Assembly (NCBI GenBank): GCA_002914845.1
Contig: JXTC01000037.1
Coordinates: 1,263,818-1,327,817, forward strand
Length of the DNA stretch: 64,000 nt
Source: Trema orientale
Taxonomy: Eukaryota; Streptophyta; Magnoliopsida; Rosales; Cannabaceae
Reading direction: 5' to 3'
Positions 1 to 11,629 of this stretch are shown here, piece after piece (positions within the stretch are counted from its first letter, which is position 1; every line of letters starts with the position of its first letter). The notes below the pieces were generated by a model. It ran no database searches, was not told the DNA's origin, and saw nothing but the letters and a program-made list of their open reading frames with translations. The position numbers and the translations under genes were made by a program.

Positions 1-1010
1 TCGAATGACTTTGGTCTGAATTTGTGATTATAAATGGATTTTGGGACTGATTTTTGTGTGTATTGGATTGATTTGTGGCAATGACAGTTTTCTGTGTGAT
101 GGGTCGTCACAAATTGTGTTAAAGAATGACGGAGATCAAGAGAAAGGTGTAATTTTGTGTGTTTTTGGAATTATTTTGGACTGAATTTGTGACTACAAAC
201 GAATTTTGGGACTGATTTTTGTGTGTGTTGGATTGATTTGTGACAATGACAGTTTTTTTGTGTGTTGGATCGTCACAAATTATGACAATTTTTGTAAGAC
301 ATGCACAAAAATTGTGACTAGCAGTCACAAATCAAGTTTCGTTGCACAAAATTATGACTGTCATGAATTATGTATTTGATATCACAAATCAGGTTTCGTT
401 GCACAAAACTATGACTGTCATGAATTATGTATTTGGTATCACATGTATATATATATATATAAAGCCATTTAATTTGTTGTCCAATGTGAATGCGTATTTT
501 GCTTTTGTAAGGCAGACACAAAATTTGTGACAAATGATCACAAATCAAGGTTACACGGTATAAAAATTATAACTGCCATGAATTATGTGATTGTTAGTAT
601 CACATATATTGACTACTAATAGAGAAAATGTCATGATTTTTCTTATAAAATTAAATTTGTGTTAAACAAATGTTACTACGCCATTGTTGCCCAATAGAGA
701 ATAATACTTATCTTCTTTTGTAATGTTGGCACAAATTTTATTACTAAGAGTCACAAATCACAATAACATGTCAAGATTGTACAAATTACGGTAATAAAAT
801 CTCACAGTGTCCGTAACAACGTAAAATATACTGTGACATTGAGTCCCAAAATTATGACCACGAGTCACAAATCGTGACTACTTCAAAGTTAGTAACAATA
901 GAAAACAAAATTTCCTATTCTAAAAAAAAAAAAATTCCTTAAAAAAATTTGAGATGATAAGCTGTCAAAAAATTGTGACAAGTGGTCACACAACTTGGTA
1001 TCGCATAAGG
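1..1010. repeat. GTCACAAA-rich degenerate tandem repeat region
   Basis: No gene is seen here. The stretch is built of degenerate repeats around the motif TTTGTGAC / GTCACAAA. Two units of about 165 bp start near 11 and 176, and two 57-bp units lie at 326-382 and 383-439. Dense short repeats of this motif are known from the subterminal regions of some plant CACTA transposons, but no CACTA terminus is visible and the region runs off the left edge. The family is therefore unassigned. Confidence 0.5.
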
Positions 1011-1423
1011 GCATTTTCAGAATGAGTTTTTTCTCTCTCTCCAAAAACTGCTAGATATGTAATCTTTTGCTCCTAGAAAAGAAATTTTGAAAAACACTCC
1101 TAAAAAAATAAAGTAAAGGCAAAGCACTCCTATCCACCTTAATTTCCCATTTTTAAAACCTGTTGACCAAAAACAAGAAGTTACCGAATACCTGCACACT
1201 TTTTTATTTCCTTTCTAACTGCTTTTAAAAATTAAAAGTAGAATCCAGAATTAATTTCAAACGGAACCAAAACGAGTGCTAGTACAATTTGGAATATTTT
1301 TGATATCATATAAAAAGTAGTTAGATCTTGCATGTGTTGTCAATAAATAGAAATATTTGTTTTTCACATAAACGTGACAGGAAATGTCAGTCTATAGAAA
1401 TTAAAACGTTTAAGCAACTGACA

Positions 1424-1561
1424 GTCATAGATACCCTTATGAGCTACAGCACTAACATAATTATCCAGGTGGAGTTGCAAATGGTGAACCAAGTCATAGA
1501 TACCCTTATGAGCTACAGCACTAACATAATTATCCAGGTGGAGTTGCAAATGGTGAACCAA
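1424..1561. repeat. Two-copy 69-bp tandem repeat
   Basis: Two near-identical 69-bp units (1424-1492 and 1493-1561) begin GTCATAGATACCC. The paralogous NHX flank near 11150 has one diverged copy, so the doubling happened after the flank was duplicated. The period is a multiple of three, which keeps a short frame open, but nothing suggests that this is coding. Confidence 0.9.
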
Positions 1562-1609
1562 GCGCATCGTCAAAGGCGAACTTTTCAAGATTTCCATCTA
1601 ATTTCTTAG

Positions 1610-1792
1610 AGCAATGCTATGGGGCACCAGTGGTGCCCAGCACCACAGTGACATGTCTGTTTGTCACTGGATGATTTAATTAATAAACTGGGTCCCACAT
1701 GGGTCCTACTTAAATTATAATTATGATTAGCCAGTGACAGACTGACACATCACTGTGGTGCTAGGCACCACTGGTGCCCAATAGCATTATTG
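1610..1792. mobile_element. MITE with 10-bp target duplication (family M10, copy 1)
   Basis: A 183-bp non-autonomous element with terminal inverted repeats of about 48 bp, starting AGCAATGCTATGGGGCACCA and ending in the reverse complement CAATAATGCTATTGGGCACC. It is flanked by AATTTCTTAG on both sides (1600-1609 and 1793-1802). The paralogous segment near 11730 has a single diverged copy of this target without the element, which serves as an empty site. Two more copies lie at 34341-37000 and 41218-41390. The target length points to a Mutator-like MITE; no coding capacity. Confidence 0.87.
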
Positions 1793-2715
1793 AATTTCTT
1801 AGCTAGTAAGAAAGAATATGTACCAAGTTCTTTCTTAATTGTTGAATCAGGTGTTGTTGACACTAGACCGTATACAGGACCTGCACTTTTGTTCTGATTT
1901 CATTTATTTTAAATTTTTTTTAAAAAAGAAGTCATATTTCTGACGAATATTAGTAATTGTTTCTGTTTGGTTGCCCAGGAAAAACGAAAAAGAAGAAGAA
2001 AAAGAAAAGCTCAAGATGAATTTTTTAAGTTTTGAGGAACAGAAACAAGAGGGAAACCAACACTGAAAAAAAGAACAACAAAAAAGGATTACTTCTAAGC
2101 AGTTTTGCCTCATGTGAAACATGTCAAAAATGGCGCAGCCAAATGAATCAACATCATTTTATTGCATACACAAACTGGATAAGAAAATGGCATCATCACC
2201 TTTCAACGCTCAGACAAAATAAGCAAATATACCAGCATAGCATGTCACTCTCACACTACGAAGCTCAACTTTTACGTTACTTAAATATGTATACACACTA
2301 ATTATATTCAGGAATTTCTTTCTTCACAACGAGCTCATTGGATGAACATTACCAAATATTTTGAGTGTAAGGGAAGAACTTCAAGATAGACATTAGTGAA
2401 CAGAAGCTATACGTGCCAACATCAACACTGATGCCACAAAAACAACAATTTTACCAACAAAACGATGTTATATTCTTAATCACCATTCAGGTTGAATATG
2501 GTTATGTTGACATGATTACTTTGTGGTACTTTCAACGAAGATTTATCCACACNGCTTATCATGCAATTTATTTGTCCAAAGGGTCCATGTCAAATAATGA
2601 CTGTCATAACTCCACCGCCAACTACTCTCAGATTTTACAGTTGAAAAACAAAATAATCATCTCAAAATAAAAAATAAAAAAAGGGAAAAAGACGCTCTCA
2701 TATATCATGAATTTA

Positions 2716-2914
2716 GAGTATGTTTGCTAATCTTTAATGAAGAGGAAAGGGTAAGGAAAATGGAATGACATCCCCTTTCATGTGTTTATACACCAATTAA
2801 TTATACATGAAAGGGAATCATAATTTTCCCTACTTCTCGTTTCTTATTCCCCTTCATTCCCTTTCCCCTCCATTCCCTTTCTACTCATTCGATTACGGAT
2901 TAGTAAATGTGGCC
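2716..2914. mobile_element. Harbinger-like MITE, 199 bp
   Basis: Imperfect inverted ends (GAGTATGTTTGCTAATC and, on the other strand, GGCCACATTTACTAATCC) are flanked by the trinucleotide TTA at 2713-2715 and 2915-2917, the usual PIF/Harbinger target. The interior is rich in CCCTTTCC-type tracts and has no open frame. It lies downstream of the PUR4 3' end. Confidence 0.65.
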
Positions 2915-3239
2915 TTAATTATATCTACAACATCACTATGAGGAAACAAGATCATGCACATCGGAAGTTGAAGTGCTTGTCTCCTCAAATTTTGTGTCAT
3001 TTGCTAGAATAAAACTAAACAAAACTATAGAATTCGTCAAAAATAAGCTAACAAGAGAAGGTAAATCCTCCAATTAACCTCAGAAAGTTTTTGCAAACCT
3101 TATTCGCGGTAAAAAAACTGAGCCACTCCAGCCACTAGGCACACTGTAATACAAGAATATGGGGAAAAGAAAATATTAGAAAGCATTATCATGCCAGTAA
3201 AGCAGAAATCTCACGAGGAATACCAAGAAAACAAACCTC

Positions 3240-6200
3240 TCAAGAACACCAATCTCGGGCATTTTGGAACATTTTTAACCACGGACTTGGACCTTTCTTG
3301 TCCACATTCCACTGCTTGGGATACCAGGGGTATTGCCACATTAAGAAACAGCGCTCTGGATGAGGCATCATAGCAAGATGCCTCCCATCTGGTGAACAAA
3401 TAGCAGCAATTCCTAAAGGAGAGCCATTTTGATTAAATGGGTATTGCTCCGTCTCACTCCCATCATCGTCGCAGTATCTTACTGGGGCCAAATTCGAATG
3501 AACCACTCGATCAAAAACACCATCATCAGGGAAATATGCTCTTCCCTCACCATGAGCTGCCCACACCCCCAATGTACTACCCTCCATTCCTTTAAACATG
3601 ATAGCTGGTGAGTCTTTTATTGTCACACCTGTGAATCGGCACTCAAACCTTCCAGACTCGTTGTGGATGAACCTTGGCTGTGATGGATCCCCACCAAGAC
3701 CATGAACACCACCAACTTGGGGACCTGGAATCCACCCCAACAGAGCCATAAGCTGACAACCATTACAAATGCCGAGACTAAATGTGTCTGGCCGCTTGTA
3801 GAACTCCTGAAATTGATTTAGAAGGGGTTGATTAAACCGTATCGATGCAGCCCACCCCTTTGCTGAGTCAAGGACATCAGCATAACTGAATCCACCAACA
3901 AATACGATTCCCCCGAAATCATCCAGGGAGATCGATCCATTCAGAAGGTCTGACATAGCCACGTCCCATGGCTCAAAACCAGCAGCATAAAATGCAGCAG
4001 CCATTTCTCTATCTCCATTACTCCCTTCTTCTCGAATTACTGCCACTTTTGGTTTTGATGTTGCATTCATATATTTGTCATCTGTGAAGGAAGGAGTGAA
4101 GGACAACTTCCATGAGGGTTCCTGCCTAACTCTCAACCCCTCTTTCTCTTGATCAACACAAGAAGCTAATCTTTGAAACTTTTCCAACTCGAAACTGGTT
4201 TCCTCCCACAAGTCCCTAAGGGAAGAGGTTTTCTCATTCAAATGAGACACCCCATCGACCTTCAATTCAACCGTGGGTTCTGAAGTTACTCGTCCAACAA
4301 GGTTGGCAGATATACCTTCGCTGGCTAACTTCTCCAACACAATATCCAAGTTTTTCGAGCTTACCTCGAAAATTAGACCAAGCTCTTCTGCAAAAAGTGA
4401 CTGAAAGAGGCTCTTCCCATGTGAATTCAAGTCTAACGCAATACCACAGTTCCCAGCAAATGCCATCTCTAGAGCACAAGTCAATAGCCCACCATCACTG
4501 ATGTCATGACCAGCAGAGATCAGTTCATCTTCAAGAAGGACCTGAGTGCAGTCAAAAACTCTTTTAAGATAAAAAACATCATCAAGGTCAGGACTCTCAT
4601 CCCCAACTTGGTCAAAAACCTGAGCAAGAGCAGATCCACCTAACCGGCGCTTTCCCTTTGCCAAATCAATGTGAAGTAGCACACCATCATCTCCTAACTT
4701 CAAATCCGGCGTAATTGTTTTTGTTATGTCAGGACAAGTAACATAGACACTGATTACAAGATTTCCAGGAGCCTTAACAATCTCACCTCCAGCATGGGCT
4801 GCCATTGACAGACTGTCCTTTCCGCCATCAATAGCAATACCAAGTTCAATCATAGCCTCCGAAAGAGCACTAGCAGCATCGTACATAGCAGCTCCTTCCC
4901 CATCAAGTTTGGCAGCATACATCCAATTTCCACTTGCTTTAACATCGGCAAGCGAAGTCACCTTTGCCCAAACAAGATTAGTGAGTGCTTCTCCTACAGC
5001 CAATCTTGCCATTGATTTTGGATTTAGCAAACCTTTGATTGGCTGCTCCCCAATGGCACATGCACCTCCGGTAAAGTCAGTATAAGTCTGAGCAATGACT
5101 GCAACATCAGAAAGAGTAATTTGCAGGGGCCCAACAGTCTGCTGCTGGGCTACGAGACCTGTTACACACCTGTCCACCTTAGTTGTCAAGAAACGCTTGG
5201 AACAAACAGATGGAAGTCTTAATACCCTCTTAAGAGCATCCATGACTGTTATCCCAGGAGCAATATCAAGTGGCTCTCGTGCATCATTGACCTGATGGAA
5301 TTCAAAAGTCTTCTGTGGCATGTCACCAAGTACTTTATCAAGCTCCAAATCCACAGCAGGGGCCGGTTTAGGGAGTCCACTTGCTTGGCATTTTTCAATA
5401 GCCGAACTATCAACTAGAACAACACGACCCTGACCATTAATTGTTCCAATAACAGCCATAGAAACCCTCTCTCTTTCACAGATTGATTGCAAAAGGTCAC
5501 GGCTTTCAGGTTTCACCAAAATTGCATCTTGCTCCTGATATTCAGCACCCCATATCTCCAACACAGACATCGTGTGGTCACCTACTACAATTGCTCGGAT
5601 ATCAATCTCAGCACCCTTTGGGTAAATGATTTCCTTAACAACATTACAGTTTCCACCAGCTCCCTGATCATGAATGCTGATGATAGGGTTATCATCCCCC
5701 ATCTCAATGCAGGCACGAACTACACGATACAATTTCTGTGCCATCTCAGCATCTCCACGCTGTACAGCATTAAAATCAAGCTCTGCATCATTTTGGCCAC
5801 TAACCATGCTTGATGCAGCCCCACCTCCCATTCCAATACGATATGCTGGGCCTCCAATCTTCACAACCAGCATCCCAATGTCAGGCTCTCCTTTCGATAT
5901 ATGGGTGTGATCAATCTGGCCAATGCCCCCACTAAACATGATTGGCTTCAACCATTCCCGTCTCTCCCCACTTGGGAGTCTCATTCCAAAAGTTCTAGTG
6001 TAGCCCTGAATCAATGGCTCTCCAAATTTGTTGCCGTAATCTGATGCACCATTACTAGAATCTATGAGGATCTGCAAAGGTGATGCCAAGTTTGATGGAT
6101 ACGTAAAAGAAGGATCTTCCCAAGGAGCATAAGAGCCCTCCATATTGAGATTCCCAACACAATAACCAGCTGTTGAAGCAACAACAAAAGAACCCCTTCC

Positions 6201-7628
6201 TGTCGCATGAGTATCCCTTATGCGACCACCTGCACCGGTCTCCGCACCAGGGTAAGGTGCAACTGCACATGGGAAATTATGGGTTTCAGCAGTAAACAAT
6301 ATATCAAGGTCTCGAAGAGCTGACTCTAAAGGACATGTTGAACCCGGTTGAACTGGTCGCAATTGCTTGACAGGAAATCCCTTGATCGCACTCGAGTTGT
6401 CCTTGAACCCAATTACGGAATTGTTTGGATTTGCTTGCAAAGTGCTCTTCACAATCTGCATTAGAGTCCTGTTCATTGGCTTTCCATCAATAACTATTTT
6501 GCCAGTGAAGAACCAATGCCTGCTGTGTTCGCTGTTGGATTGTGCTATATCAAATAGTTCCACTGTTGTTGGATTACGCCTGATTTCCTCCCTGAAAAGC
6601 CTAGTGTAATACTGTAGGTCTTGCTCATCAAACGCTAAACCCAATTCCTGATTAATTTCCTCCAAAGCCTTCCGACCACTCTCCATGACAGGTACATAAC
6701 GGACCTCCTCCGGAACCACACTCGTCTCAAAAGAAGTGAGCTTTTGAGTATAAACACACTCAGTCATTCTATCATGAACCATTGCGGAAAAGTCAATAAT
6801 CTGATTATCCTGTAATGGACCTTTACTATACAGCAAGTACCTCCTTGAGCGCTCCAGCCGAGTCACCTCAGTCAATCCACAAGCTCGACAAATTGACAAA
6901 GCATTAGACGACCATGCCGTCATAAAAGACAACCTAGGACCAACCTCAATTATAACCATACTCAAACCTTCTTGCCTCTTCTTCTCAAGAAAGCTCTCAT
7001 CCCCTAGATTCTCAGGCTCATAAGTTTCCTGAAGAAGCCACTTAAGGACAGAGAACTTTTCAAGTGAAAGGTCTGACTGAAGCCCAATGTTGAAACACTG
7101 CTCTGTCTTCAAACCAACAATCTGATTCGAAATTTTGGTCTGAACCGACTTGAGAAGCTCAGATGTCGCACTATCCTGAATCAGCGGCACACGATAAAGA
7201 TGTATGACCTCAGCAGCGGGCTTGACTATGGATTGCTCGGTTACAGTACCGTCCAAGCCACTGGAAACTACAGCTTTGGGCTTTGCTTGAGCGTGGCACC
7301 TCAAATTCACTGAACCAACTCTTCTAGGACGTGAAATCACACCCCAAAGCGGAGTTGATTTTCGAACACGAGAATTACAACGAAAAACAAGATTCTGCCG
7401 ATGTACTCCCTGAAATCAAAAGAGGGGAAAACAAAATTTGCATTCAATTTGATAGATCAACACGACCAAAATACAATACTACATCAGTGAACTATCAATT
7501 ATCCATATCACTTTTTAGGACAATTCTTTCGGATGGAAAAAAAATAAATAAATAAAATCAGACCCATCAAAGCATATTCAACATACCTGCAAGAATTCAG
7601 AAGCTGTGATTTCTCGGACCCCAGCCAT
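3240..7628 (-). CDS. PUR4: Phosphoribosylformylglycinamidine synthase (FGAM synthase), plastid/mitochondrial type
   Basis: Catalyses the ATP- and glutamine-dependent conversion of FGAR to FGAM, the fourth step of de novo purine synthesis. Two coding exons: 7587-7628 (14 residues, starting MAGVREITASEFLQ) and 3240-7409, separated by a 177-bp intron with GT/AG ends on the minus strand. The product is 1403 residues, the usual length for the plant single-chain enzyme. From N to C: a basic, Ser/Arg-rich presumptive transit peptide; the synthetase domains (DLDILFTAETHNFP, GAGGRIRDTHATGRG, SIHDQGAGGNCNV); and a C-terminal glutamine amidotransferase with LGICNGCQLM (nucleophile Cys about residue 1229) and the MPHPERC motif. 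The start was chosen at the upstream ATG because the long exon stays open 23 codons above its first plausible start, which is only a GTG at 7340, and because plant homologues as I recall them begin MAG-REITA-EFLQ. Confidence 0.97.
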
Positions 7629-7636
7629 TCTTTCGA

Positions 7637-8545
7637 CCTGTAAGAACACTTAGTCAGATTATTCTTAAAGAAATTGACTTAAAACGAAAATCCCAGAAAT
7701 TTTCCTTTAAAAAAAAAAAAAAAAAAAAGAAAAGAAGAAAGATTCAAACTTTTTCAAAGTAGTTTTTAGTATCAGAATTTTATACCCGAGTAGAGATCGA
7801 CAAGCAACAAATTTCTCAACGATTATGATTCGCTCGTTTACAGAAAAACCCCAAAAATTTCAGATGCAGAGAGAGATACAGAGACAGAGAGAAAGAAAGT
7901 AGAGCCGGAAATGGGGTTCAACCGGGCGGGGGGTCTAGGTGTGGTCAGAGTCAAGTTCGTTTTTTTCATTTTTGGGTCAAAAATAGGCTTTTTTATTTTT
8001 TATTTTTTGGAACATAACACATTTCTTACGAAAAATACAGTATATAAACATGAAGATGTAAATTAAGCATAATATCAACGAAGCATTCATATTAGCATGC
8101 TTACTACCTAGATACCGAAACGTAGGCTTATACTCAGCATCATACAATGAGTCCTTTGATTGTAGTTAATCCATCATAACTTTAAGTCCATACTGACTAA
8201 TCATATAGTAAACGAACACGTAATTATCAGATACAAAACTAACAAGTTACAATAATCAATTAATCTTCATTTATTAAAAAAAAAAAAAAAAACAGTTAAT
8301 CAGACCATTTGAAATGTAAATATGAATAGCAATATTTGGGAGTGAGAATAAACGAACCTGAGCTGGCTGCGAGAGGAGAAGGCGGCGTCACCGTCGAGCT
8401 TGAGGCAGAGAGAGAGAGAGAGAGAGCACGAGCAGAGCTCAGCGAGAGCCGAGAGTGGGAGAGAGACAGCGAGCAGAGCCCGGCAAGTGCGGAGAGTGGG
8501 AGAGAGGGTCTTGTTCAAGAACTGTGAGAGAGTGACTAATGATAT
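7637..8545 (-). other. PUR4 leader intron and 5' UTR (inferred)
   Basis: An acceptor CAG lies immediately upstream of the leader part of exon 1 (exon begins at 7637, ATG at 7626-7628). A plausible donor CAG/GTTCG sits at 8357-8358, which would give a leader intron of about 720 bp and a GA/CT-rich 5' UTR from about 8358 to 8545. GA repeats run on to 8602. Long leader introns of this sort are common in plant housekeeping genes. The transcription start cannot be fixed from sequence. Confidence 0.45.
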
Positions 8546-8569
8546 GAGAGAGATCACGTGCGTGTAGAC

Positions 8570-8602
<33 letters not shown>

Positions 8603-8606
<4 letters not shown>

Positions 8607-8737
8607 ACCCTAAAATGGTGATGGGCCTCTCTAATGAGCTGGGCTAAGTGGGCTAGAGAATGTATGTGCTTGATAAAACAAAACAAAAAAACAATTTTAG
8701 ATGTACGTGGTGGTATTAAGATTTAAGAATGGGAAAC

Positions 8738-8768
<31 letters not shown>

Positions 8769-10520
8769 GCAAGTGAACGACTAATTTTTTAAATTGATTT
8801 AAGTAAATATCTATATTAAATTGTAACTAAATATTCATTTTTAAAAAAATTTTAGTTGTAGAATATACTATATTTCTATTTTTGTCATTAAGTGAATTAT
8901 ACATAAAACCGACTCTAAGACTAAAGAACTAAGGCAGAGTCGCCTAGAATCTTAAGAGCCAAGACCCAATAAAAATATCTAACTTATTAAACATATTTCA
9001 TATAATCTAATTTTATGGTTAGAAATTGAGATGAATTAGTAATTATGTTTAAACAATATCACCTAAATCTAATTAAAAATCCACGTTTTAATTTTGATAT
9101 ATAAAAGGAATGTATCTTTTTCCTAATATATGTATATATGTTTTTTAATTGAGTGATTCGATAATAAATTCATAGTTCGGTTTTAAATTTAAGATTAAAA
9201 AAAAGTACATTTCGTTTTTAAATTCCACAAAAAGAGGAATTTCTCCATATACCATTTTCTTCTCCAAGAAAAAAGAACACTGTATTATCTTTTCGTAACT
9301 GTATGAATACCACTAAAAAAATTTCTAAAACTAGTAACTTAGTTTCAAAAATATTAACTATAACCCTTCGCACTCTCTGAAAATCCATTTACAATTTAAA
9401 AGCTAAATAAGTAATATGGATGATGGATCTATTCTAAATAATGTCATGTTTAATTGTTCATTTCTTTTGTTTTTGAAATTTAAGTTTGCTCGTTTCTTCT
9501 ATTTTTGAAAATCATATTATATTTTTTTTGTTATTGTTATTTTTTGTAGGACTATTTTTTGTTATATTTTGGTATTTATCTTCTACTTGGTTTAATTATC
9601 AATAATAATATTAAATTATAATATAAAAGAATGAATTCCTTAAATGATGATAATCTAAAAAGTTAGTGTCTTTGGACGTATCTTATAATATAATGAGGTT
9701 TTATGATATTGATGACTTAAATTTATTTTCTTAACTAAAAAAAAAAATAGAAGGAAAAAATCGCATATACGATTGATAGAATATTAAATGATTGAATAAC
9801 TTAATCATATCTAATAAGGCATCTCTACGAGATTTGCCTAGGGCCTCAACTCGTGTAGACCTGACCCTGATTGTACATTTAGCTATAAAATTTAGAATTT
9901 GGTTATATACTAAGTTTTGAGTCAAAAAATGGTCAAATAACTAGTTAGCCTAAATATATATTATATAGGAGACTTTTCTTTTAGATTAATATTAGTCATT
10001 AGATTTTAATCAGATAGTCATAATTAATCATATAAGAACAAATCCTAATAAGATAGTGACATTTATTTTCTAATCATATTTTAATCACTAATATTGGTTT
10101 TCCGTATCAACAAGGAATTAAAAAAAATCCTATTGTACTAGCACCCAAACGTAAGTTAATTCAGATAATGAATTGCATGATCTATTACTTAAAATGTAAC
10201 TCTTGACAGCAAGCCGTTTGGTAAAATATTCCAAAAGTGATTGACAAAGGATTTAACCATTTTGCACAACAATTTTGAGACGTTCAAAAAAAAAGGGTTT
10301 TTAGTTTATACTCTTATAATTATCCGAGTAAAATTTGTCAAAGCATCACAACAATATCATAGTAACCTAATATGCCATATTAAATAAGTTTTGCAATTAT
10401 GATAACTAATTTATAACAATGCAAATTTGAAATTTAAATTTTAGATTGTGTTTCAATCATAATTGACACTTATGACAATGCTCTATGTGTAATAGCTTAA
10501 TACATTTTTAAATACATATA
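8603..10520. other. Intergenic, no gene recognised
   Basis: AT-rich spacer between the divergently transcribed PUR4 and NHX genes. It contains poly-A/T runs (for example 8741-8761) but no frame longer than about 65 codons and no repeat that I could pair within the window. Confidence 0.5.
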
Positions 10521-10865
10521 GGGCTAGTTTGGTGTAATTGTCTTGTGCTGCAACAGTGTTGTAAGCTTATTATTGTAATTGTGTTGTGAGTAAAAAACAG
10601 TTATGAGAAAAAAATTTAGGAGTTTGATAAATTTATTTACAAAATTGCTCAACTATTTAAAAGTAGCATCTAATCGTTTGGTAAATTATAGATTATATAT
10701 GTTGTAAAATGATATTTTAAAAAATTTGCATTATACAAATATAATTAGCTTTGCAAAAGCAAGATATACCGTGCTTCTTAAATTCTACTTAAAATAGCAG
10801 TTACACATTAGTTTTTTAAATATGTCAACTAAAGTTGTAACTTTGCAAAAACCTACACCTCTTTT
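10521..10865. mobile_element. MITE with GTTTGG-type termini (copy 1)
   Basis: Starts GGGCTAGTTTGGTGTAATTG and matches the reverse complement of 57950-58244 along its length, including GTTGTAAAATGATATTTTAAA and GTAACTGCTATTTTAAGTAG. The right end is eroded and set approximately. I see no clear target duplication. Termini of this kind occur in hAT and Harbinger MITEs; the superfamily is not settled. Confidence 0.55.
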
Positions 10866-11059
10866 CTTTTCTTTCTTTTTTTTTTTTTTCTCTAACAACT
10901 TTTAACTTTTAAAAGTAGCATATAAAATCAATTTCAATCGAACCATAACGAGTGCTAGTACAATTTGGAATTTTTTTGAGATCATATAAAATTAGATCCT
11001 GCATGTATGGTCAATAAATAGATATCTTTGTTTTTCACATGAACGTGGTATGAAATGTC

Positions 11060-11087
11060 TCTTTTTTTTTTTTTCCGGTTAAAAATA
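11060..11087 (-). mobile_element. 28-bp SINE 3'-end remnant with target duplication
   Basis: A tract of 14 T followed by CCGGTTAAAAATA is bracketed by two copies of TGGTATGAAATGTC (11046-11059 and 11088-11101). The paralogous copy near 1375 has this target only once, so the segment was inserted. The poly-T plus CGGTTA resembles the tail end of the SINE at 34158-34280, which suggests an extreme 5'-truncated retroposition. Identity with that SINE rests on a few bases only. Confidence 0.4.
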
Positions 11088-11179
11088 TGGTATGAAATGT
11101 CAGTCTATAGAAATTAAAACATTTAGTTAAGTGACAGTTACAGTTACAGTTACAGATATATTATGAGCTACAATACTAA

Positions 11180-11629
11180 GGGGCTGTTTGGTACAAGATA
11201 ATCTCAGTTTTCAGATTAATGAGAATGCTAAAGATGGTGATATGATTGTTTGATATCCAGAATAACTGTGTTTGGTTGCACACAATAATCTTGTCTATGA
11301 TTCATATGATGTTAGATAAATGTGTTTGGTTGTGCATGTGAATGTGCTTAAATTAAAATCAAAAAATAATTATAAAATTAAATTACTTATAAAATAATAA
11401 AATTTGTTAACATAAAATAAAACAATTTATTATGATTCATGGGATGTCTTTTTTTTTTTGTTTTGTTTTTTAGGGTGAGTTAGATGGAAGGTCATTTAAA
11501 ATCTACATGTTTTGGTAATTTTAAGATGACCCCCCACTTAAGAGGATTTGATTCTTGAGGTGATTACATTAAAGGATACATTGAAATATTTATTCCCACC
11601 TAAAGATTAACCCCATACCAAACAACCCC
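11180..11629. mobile_element. Tourist/Harbinger-like MITE, 450 bp
   Basis: Inverted ends GGGGCTGTTTGGTA and, on the other strand, GGGGTTGTTTGGTATGGG, flanked by TAA at 11177-11179 and 11630-11632. The duplicate flank near 1460 reads ACTAACATAATT without interruption, which matches the site minus one TAA and so supports the boundaries directly. No coding capacity. It lies about 600 bp upstream of the probable NHX TATA box. Confidence 0.87.

Larger units (their letters stand above)
1215..2035 (+). other. Degraded partial duplicate of the NHX 5' flank
   Basis: This segment is collinear with 10885-11765 and then with 12629-12808, both just upstream of or inside the leader of the NHX gene. Shared landmarks include GTGCTAGTACAATTTGGAAT, GTCAATAAATAGA, GTCAGTCTATAGAAATTAAA, CTTTTCAAGATTTCC, GTGTTGTTGAC and AAGCTCAAGATGAATTTTTT. 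Relative to the NHX copy it lacks about 860 bp holding the TATA box and 5' leader exon, so it is not an expressed gene. It carries its own MITE (1610-1792), absent from the other copy. Confidence 0.72.

Noticed and set aside
1328-1609. A 93-codon frame over the 69-bp repeats
   Set aside because: Kept open by a repeat whose period is a multiple of three; it lies in a degraded non-coding flank.
2413-2670. An 85-codon frame on plus containing an ambiguous base
   Set aside because: AT-rich, starts at a non-ATG codon, shows no family features and lies downstream of PUR4 on the other strand.
7338-7340. GTG as the PUR4 start
   Set aside because: Nuclear plant genes start at ATG. An upstream exon with ATG in good context joins in frame and matches the family N-terminus.
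8336-8527. Glu/Arg-rich open frame on plus
   Set aside because: It is the antisense of the CT-rich PUR4 leader, and the repeats keep it open by chance.
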